DNA from: Arctopsyche grandis
Lineage: Eukaryota > Arthropoda > Insecta > Trichoptera > Hydropsychidae
Assembly: GCF_051622035.1 (NCBI RefSeq)
Contig: NC_135367.1
Span: forward strand, 28,908,001-28,972,000
Length of the DNA stretch: 64,000 nt
Reading direction: 5' to 3'
Position numbers and translations under genes: made by a program. Numbering within the stretch: the stretch's first letter is position 1; the number at the start of each line of letters is the position of its first letter. This document shows, piece after piece, positions 58,801-64,000 of this stretch. The notes beneath the pieces are model-generated. The model ran no database searches. It was not told the origin of the DNA and saw only the letters and a list, made by a program, of their open reading frames with translations.

Positions 58801-59180
58801 GACTAAAAATCAATGACGCTCTCGCTTTGTATTACAGATCGTTTAGCAACAAATTGACTCATCATTATTATTGATTCAGAATGAAAATGTCTCATATAAA
58901 AATATATGTACATGTGTTAATTGAGTGAGAATGAAGTATTTGATAAAATATGATTAAATATCGTTTTATCTCAAGAAGGCGTATTTTAAAAATCCACACA
59001 CTGAGAAAAGTTTTAATCAACTAAATCATGGCTCGGTCTTTAATTATTCAACTCTGACTTTGTCAAATATATTTTTTTAATAATTTAAAAAAAAATTGAA
59101 AATACATAGGCAGACAGACAGACGGGTGGACGGGTGATGAAATTGAAAAGTTTCATCTGAAGATGTATTAAATAATTTAG
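55860..59180. other. AT-rich gene-free stretch
   Basis: I see no supported gene. At about 56193 a hAT-like end (CAGTGGCGGATCAAAGG) occurs without a visible partner. 56300-56360 (GACCATTGTGGCATTACAGG) resembles a SINE tail. The rest is AT-rich with scattered TACATATG words. Confidence 0.45.
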
Positions 59181-59194
59181 CGATCTGGTACATT

Positions 59195-59370
59195 TGCCGA
59201 GCGTCAGATGGCTCGACTCGGTGTCGTATGCATAATTCTGGGGCAGTACGGGTGCGGGGACTCCGGGGCCCCCGTGGGGGCCCTGGGGGTTCTCGCCTCG
59301 CCTCGGTGCATCCAATGTGAACCGGTGGTGCATTCGCTGGTAAATGGCGCCGTCACTCCTGGACTCAACC
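59195..59370. other. Short GC-rich island of unknown nature
   Basis: About 175 bases of high G+C (CGGGGACTCCGGGGCCCCCG) sit in AT-rich sequence. Open frames exist on both strands but none is recognisable. It might be a conserved regulatory block or an isolated exon. Confidence 0.3.
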
Positions 59371-59775
59371 GGCAGAACAGGAAAACTATAATATTCCCGT
59401 TTGTTATAAAAAGCTTACATACACACGACCGCTTAAGTACAAATTTTAAGAAAATAAAGAACAAAGCAATGACAGTGGTAATAATGACAAAGCGTATAAA
59501 GAAGTCATGCTGGAGAACCCTGGTATATGTTCTATCTTTCGTCGTAAGAAAGTTTTACTTCTCGTTTGAATCGCTCTCGTTGAATCTTAGCAAAATGTCC
59601 CTTTGCCGTGACCTTGTATAGGTTATTAAAACTACTTACAATAATATTTTATGGCCCGTTACTGAATCTCAAAGCAACCGCTAAGTGCTGTCCCTTTTTT
59701 TGTTTAAAGAAATATATGCCTATTCCCTATATGCTCATTGTTTTCGTTCTTACATAGAAATTTTAAAATCATAAC

Positions 59776-59919
59776 TAGAGACCGGAATCTGAAGGGGCTG
59801 TTTATTGTACAAAGATTGTAAATGCATTGTTAAAGGTTTGCTGAACCTTTTTTACAAAGGATTTACAACAATGGAACAATAGGCGGCACGTTTCCGGCCC
59901 CTTCAGATTCCGACCTCTA
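59776..59919. mobile_element. hAT-type foldback MITE, second copy
   Basis: The 144-bp element has ends TAGAGACCGGAATCTGAAGG and its near-perfect inverted counterpart, with a perfect 8-bp target duplication ATCATAAC (59768-59775 and 59920-59927). The hairpin core matches 42485-42617. Confidence 0.92.
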
Positions 59920-59927
59920 ATCATAAC

Positions 59928-61555
59928 CAGAGATCACGATCATCACTATTGTCCTACAAAGCAAGAGGGCAAAAAACCTAATATATAAGGGAAGGCGGCC
60001 AGGTTGTTAGACGGCTAAAAAATGGTTCAATGTTGTCAATTTCTATTGTCAACCATTTATTTTTTTGCTCTCCTACTTTCTCGGACAATGGAGAGGTCTA
60101 TTGTTATTTTATGGCAGAAACCTGACCGCCACTCTTTACCTTAATAAACCTTGTAAAAAAGTTTGACAATCGTGAAAAAATTTTTGTGCGAAAAGCAGCT
60201 TTGTCCGCCTATATCTGTTCATAATTGATAGCTTTGAGAAAAAAAAATTTAACAACCTAATTTTTAAACCTAATTTTTTTTAAATTCCTGTTTTCGGTTT
60301 TTAGAAAATGGTCAAAAAGCCGGTTTTTCGGTTTCAGTTTTACCCGACTTGGAAGCCCTGGTATGTACCTTATCTGTTGAAATGGAGTAGGCCTTCGTAT
60401 TTATGTACATACATACATATATGGAAACGGTACCTAAACATTTTCAAATATGTACCCTCTTTTCCCATTTTAGTATCTAATTTGATAAACATATGCAATT
60501 CCTATATACATATGTATATTTTGAGTATATTTAATTTGAAGTTATAAAGATTGTATTTAGCCCGCAAATCGCAAATTGAATACTGCTGGTCTTTAAAACT
60601 AACGAAGTGTATTTCGAATTATCAATAAAAAGAGACACTAAAGTTTCAGACGCGTCTCTTAAAGACACTAAAAGTTCATCCACCCATTCATAAAGTTACA
60701 TAAATATAAATAACAGTTTGGTAAATTATGAATACTTGGTTCTGATTAACATATGTATTTTCTGTTATAATAATTCTGCACACATGTGCATGTGTAAAAA
60801 GTTTGAGAAGCTCATAGCGTGGTTTTATGAATGAAGCGAATATGACCTACGAGTTTCGTACAAATACACAACCCTTTATGTACATATGTACAACAATCGT
60901 GTGAAGATAAATACACACTCGGGAAACTATCGGTTAGTTATGAATGACGATTGTAACCCAATTATGGATTCCCAACACGTTAACTGCTCCATAAAATTTA
61001 CGTTGTGAAATGAATCGATCGTTCACGTAAATTTCATTCAACGCTTGAATTCACACGAACAAACTTTCGAAGCACTCTGACGATTCCATTTTAAACTAAA
61101 TGCTGTCGTTGTTTCATTAGCATGTTGTCAATATTAACTACATACATATGTTTGTAAGTGCACGCACTCGTTCACTCGATAAAAAGTGAACACCAATTAA
61201 AAAATGCACATTGTTGTTGTGACGTCTGTAAGAACAATCATCAATGTGAAGTGTAAATAAATAAGCTTTTAGTATATTATTGATAGAAATGTACATAGTA
61301 CATATGTATATGTATATCAGTGTTAAAAAATTCGAATGAAAAAAATTATTGCAAATTTTGCGGCCAGACTGCGGCACCATTCGATGTTTCGGTGTAACTT
61401 TTGATAGTTAGAAGAAAAACAAAATACATGTATTAAATCTTCAGGTATTTTTGTTTGAACGGATCTATGTATTTAGAAGAATTGTAATTGATTTTAGTCC
61501 GATTCAATATATGTATGTAAAAACAAATATGTATCGATAAAAAAGAGGACACCTA
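59928..61555. other. AT-rich gene-free stretch
   Basis: No gene or clear repeat is seen. The frames at 60308-60547 and 61138-61380 are unremarkable. Confidence 0.4.
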
Positions 61556-61559
61556 TGTA

Positions 61560-61850
61560 TAAGGGGAGTTTCCAGTCAACTTAAAAATTTGAAAAAAAAT
61601 GTACGTAGCATCGATAAAAATTTCAGTAACCGATACTAAGTTTCGCTTCAATAGGACGAACGGTTTTAAAAAATCTCCAAAATACACTGACATACAGACA
61701 CACACACATTTTTTCTAGATCATGAAAACGTGATCAGTGATCGATTCTGAATTTGAATCAGTCAGCCAAAATCTCGCGTTCTAATTTTCGCATGATTACA
61801 AAACTTCATCTAATGTTACAAGCAAAATCAATGAATAGACATGGTGAAGA
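61560..61850 (+). repeat. Dispersed LINE-like tail, copy 2
   Basis: This matches 63480-63765 and 5160-5395: TTCAGTAACCGATACTAAG, a run of CA dinucleotides, TTTTTCTAGATCATGAAAAC, GTGATCAGTGATCGATTCTG, and CACAAAACTTCATCTA-type wording. Confidence 0.6.
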
Positions 61851-61879
61851 AAAATCATGATAATGTACAGCCATTCACC

Positions 61880-62330
61880 ATCCACTACTAGATGAAAGCC
61901 TCTCCAACACGCTTCCACTCGTCTCAGTTTTGCGCAACCCTTAACCATCTCACCCCACACATTTTCCCAATGTCATCTACCCATCTGCCTTGCAGTCTTT
62001 CTTTTACCCTTTTAAATTATCTCGGGTACTATTCTAGCACTTATTTTGTCCATTCTTCTGGCCCTTGTCATACTTCTCATCCACGTATTCCGCTTGCTGT
62101 CATTCCTCGTTACGCTAAGCATACGGCGTTCCATACTTATTTGAGTGCATTAGACTTGTCTAGCATCTTGGTGTTGTCCAATGTCCAAGCTTCACATAAA
62201 AACGTCAACAATGTTTTCGAAAAACATATTAAGCGAAATGCTTTTTCTTCGGGCGAAGTGGCATTTTTGATTTAAAATCGGAATTCATTCATCAAAATGC
62301 ATTCCATCTTAATTTCATACGTCTTTTTAG
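61880..62330 (-). pseudogene. Decayed LINE reverse-transcriptase tail
   Basis: Read on the minus strand, it parallels the fragment at 41565-42366 (CEAWTLDNTKM, RRMLS-like region, QGRWVDDIGKMCG, RVAQN) with several stops. The plus-strand frame at 61892-62275 is an antisense artefact. Confidence 0.6.
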
Positions 62331-62769
62331 TTCTTCGCCTTTATGTACTACCGGACATGTTTATTATTATGTACATATAGTGATATTAATTTACAAAATT
62401 ATTCAAATTAAAGACATAGGTAAGAGGAGGGGAGGACTGCGCAGAAGAGTACCTTCTTAGAAAATTATCGTATTTCAATTTTGGCCCTCGGCCAAGAAGG
62501 GTGAACTGAGCATTTAGTAGGTATGTAACACCTTTTCATAGTTGAATTTTAGATTTTTAAGGCCAAAGTCGACCTTATCAAAAGAATTATCTTACTTACA
62601 TTATCACTTTCATATAATATTATATATCTTTCGAATCATTCTGCACATGGTACCTGTGTATGTATATATTGGGTCGAAGGATACACATCTACCCACCTAC
62701 ATCATCAGCATGACGTAGGTAGGATCGTCTTCACAAAGACTGTTCGAATGCTAGCCGAAGCGCCGATAA

Positions 62770-63245
62770 TGGGCGAACTGCCGTTCTAATTTGGCGGCAC
62801 GCTAGGGGTTAATCATGCCCGTGATCGATATTGAGGGGCTGAGCGGCTCCGGCGCACATCCTCGGGGCAAATCCCGGCGTGCAGCGACGCCCCTTCCAGG
62901 ATCTCGCATTAATCGGGATTAATAGGCGCGGAGGGGGGTCGCAGGGGGGCGGAGAGGGTGAGGATCGGAAGAGGAGGGTGGGTTCGGCGGCGCCGCCTGG
63001 TCACGTTCGGCGCCGCGGAGAGGCCTCCGCTCGGAGGGGCGCTGCTCAGTGGCGTGTGTCGCGGGGGGGTCCAGGGGCGAGGGGGGACAGGGGTGGAAAG
63101 AGGGGGGTCAGGCGGCGAAGGGGGCGCGAGCCATGGGGGCGCGACCGCCGCCGCCCCCCCGAAACCCACCCGCGACCCGCGAGCCGGCCGCTTCTCCGCG
63201 CCCCCCTAAACTGCACCCAACCGAGGACGAAACCTCTCCCATTGG
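62770..63245. other. GC- and CpG-rich island
   Basis: About 475 bases of very high G+C in an otherwise AT-rich region, with strong G-strand skew at 62930-63120. The left part (62780-62930) is more complex and carries TTAATCGGGATTAATAGG, which contains GGATTA and TAAT homeodomain-type cores. Arginine- and proline-rich frames on both strands reflect composition. A regulatory island or 5' exon of a neighbouring gene beyond the window is possible. Confidence 0.35.
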
Positions 63246-63479
63246 CCGCCTCTATCCACTACCGAGAACATAGACAAAGCCAAACTATTCGCCCTGGTCA
63301 TCGAAAACATCCCCCGTACTCCTCCAGGTCGTAAATATCAATTAGCAGTGGATTCAAAACCAAATCTCTACTCTCACTATATTTTTTAACACTTTTTGGA
63401 ATGTATTGCATTTGAAATAAATTAAAACATCCATAGCAGTCGACGAAAACTTTTTAAATTAAAATTATATCATCACAAA

Positions 63480-63765
63480 TAAAAATGAAAAAAATTAACG
63501 TCGTGTCGATAAGAATTTCAGTAACCGATACTAAGTTTCGGTTCGATAGGACTAACGGTGTTCAAAAAATCCCCAAAATACACGGACACACAGACACACA
63601 CACAGACACACAAACACACATTTTTTCTAGATCATGAAAACGTGATCAGTAATCGATTCTGAGTTCGAATCAGTCAAAATCTCGAGTTGGAATTTTCGCA
63701 TGATCACAAAACTTCATCTATTGTTACTACGTAAATAGATAAAGTAAGAAATGTTAAGAGATCAC
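63480..63765 (+). repeat. Dispersed LINE-like tail, copy 3
   Basis: Close match to 61560-61850 in the same orientation, including CGATACTAAGTTTCGGTTCG, GGACTAACGGTG, the CA-rich run and TTTTTCTAGATCATG. Confidence 0.6.
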
Positions 63766-64000
63766 TTTCGTCATACAATACCCATTAAGTAAGTGTAGCG
63801 TCTTGTATCGGGGATTTGGTGACTATTTTGAAATTTTGATAATTATTCAAAAATAAATATTGTCATTTATGAACCTTTTTTGTTTCTTTGGAGGGGGATT
63901 GCTTATTAAGAATTTTAAAAATAAAAATAATTTTGAAATTTAAGGCATGCGCCGCACACAAAAAAAAAATTGGGCAGGTCAGGAGGATGCATGTTATTTG

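Noticed and set aside
62879-63334. Arginine/glycine/proline-rich frames
   Set aside because: Long frames on both strands follow from extreme G+C and lack of A/T-rich stop codons; no domain is seen.

Overview
This window is insect nuclear DNA. It is AT-rich, its genes have introns with GT-AG junctions, and all recognisable genes are conserved animal genes whose closest named relatives are insect or fly genes (icln, Syx17, lobo/DRC7). No bacterial operons, RNA genes or CRISPR arrays are visible. The order of insect cannot be fixed from the sequence. Much of the window is transposable elements, many datable or classifiable from target-site duplications (TSDs) that can be read directly.

Layout. 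1-6.2 kb: a four-exon TMEM8/PGAP6-family gene (+), with a non-autonomous hAT element in intron 2. 7.3-7.85 kb: SAYSD1 (-), two exons, convergent with TMEM8. 8.2-19.3 kb: a dense nest of mobile elements. It holds LTRs of a non-autonomous family primed by tRNA-Trp (CsRn1-like signature), an internal region of eleven 85-bp repeats, a long inverted-repeat element, MITEs, a tRNA-derived SINE, (TA)n arrays and a miniature LTR element (TRIM) with identical LTRs. 19.5-20.9 kb: Syntaxin 17 (+). 23.1-25.8 kb: pICln/icln (+), six exons, with a solo LTR and a foldback element in intron 1. 27.0-39 kb: two tandem paralogues (-) of about 1,185 residues that I do not recognise, with a pseudogene copy of the C-terminal end between them. 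39.2-42.6 kb: a second TRIM inside an LTR-like sequence, LINE debris and a MITE. 42.7-48.0 kb: the last 13 exons of DRC7/lobo (-); its N-terminal exons are not visible. 48-64 kb: no supported gene, only SINE and LINE tails, hAT-type MITEs, a large palindromic MITE and three or four GC-rich islands in AT-rich sequence.

The genes are housekeeping or cell-biology genes with unrelated roles: GPI/CREST membrane enzyme family, ER quality control, autophagosome fusion, spliceosomal Sm-protein assembly, and the flagellar dynein regulatory complex. They do not form a pathway. Several share a TGACAG/CTGTCA motif just upstream, suggesting a common core-promoter code.

The most interesting parts are the tandem pair of unknown large helical proteins with a conserved 5'-UTR intron and uneven divergence, the non-autonomous tRNA-Trp LTR family with its minisatellite body, and the 990-bp duplication of flank plus LTR at 13.2/16.0 kb, which is either a real rearrangement or a merged-haplotype assembly error.
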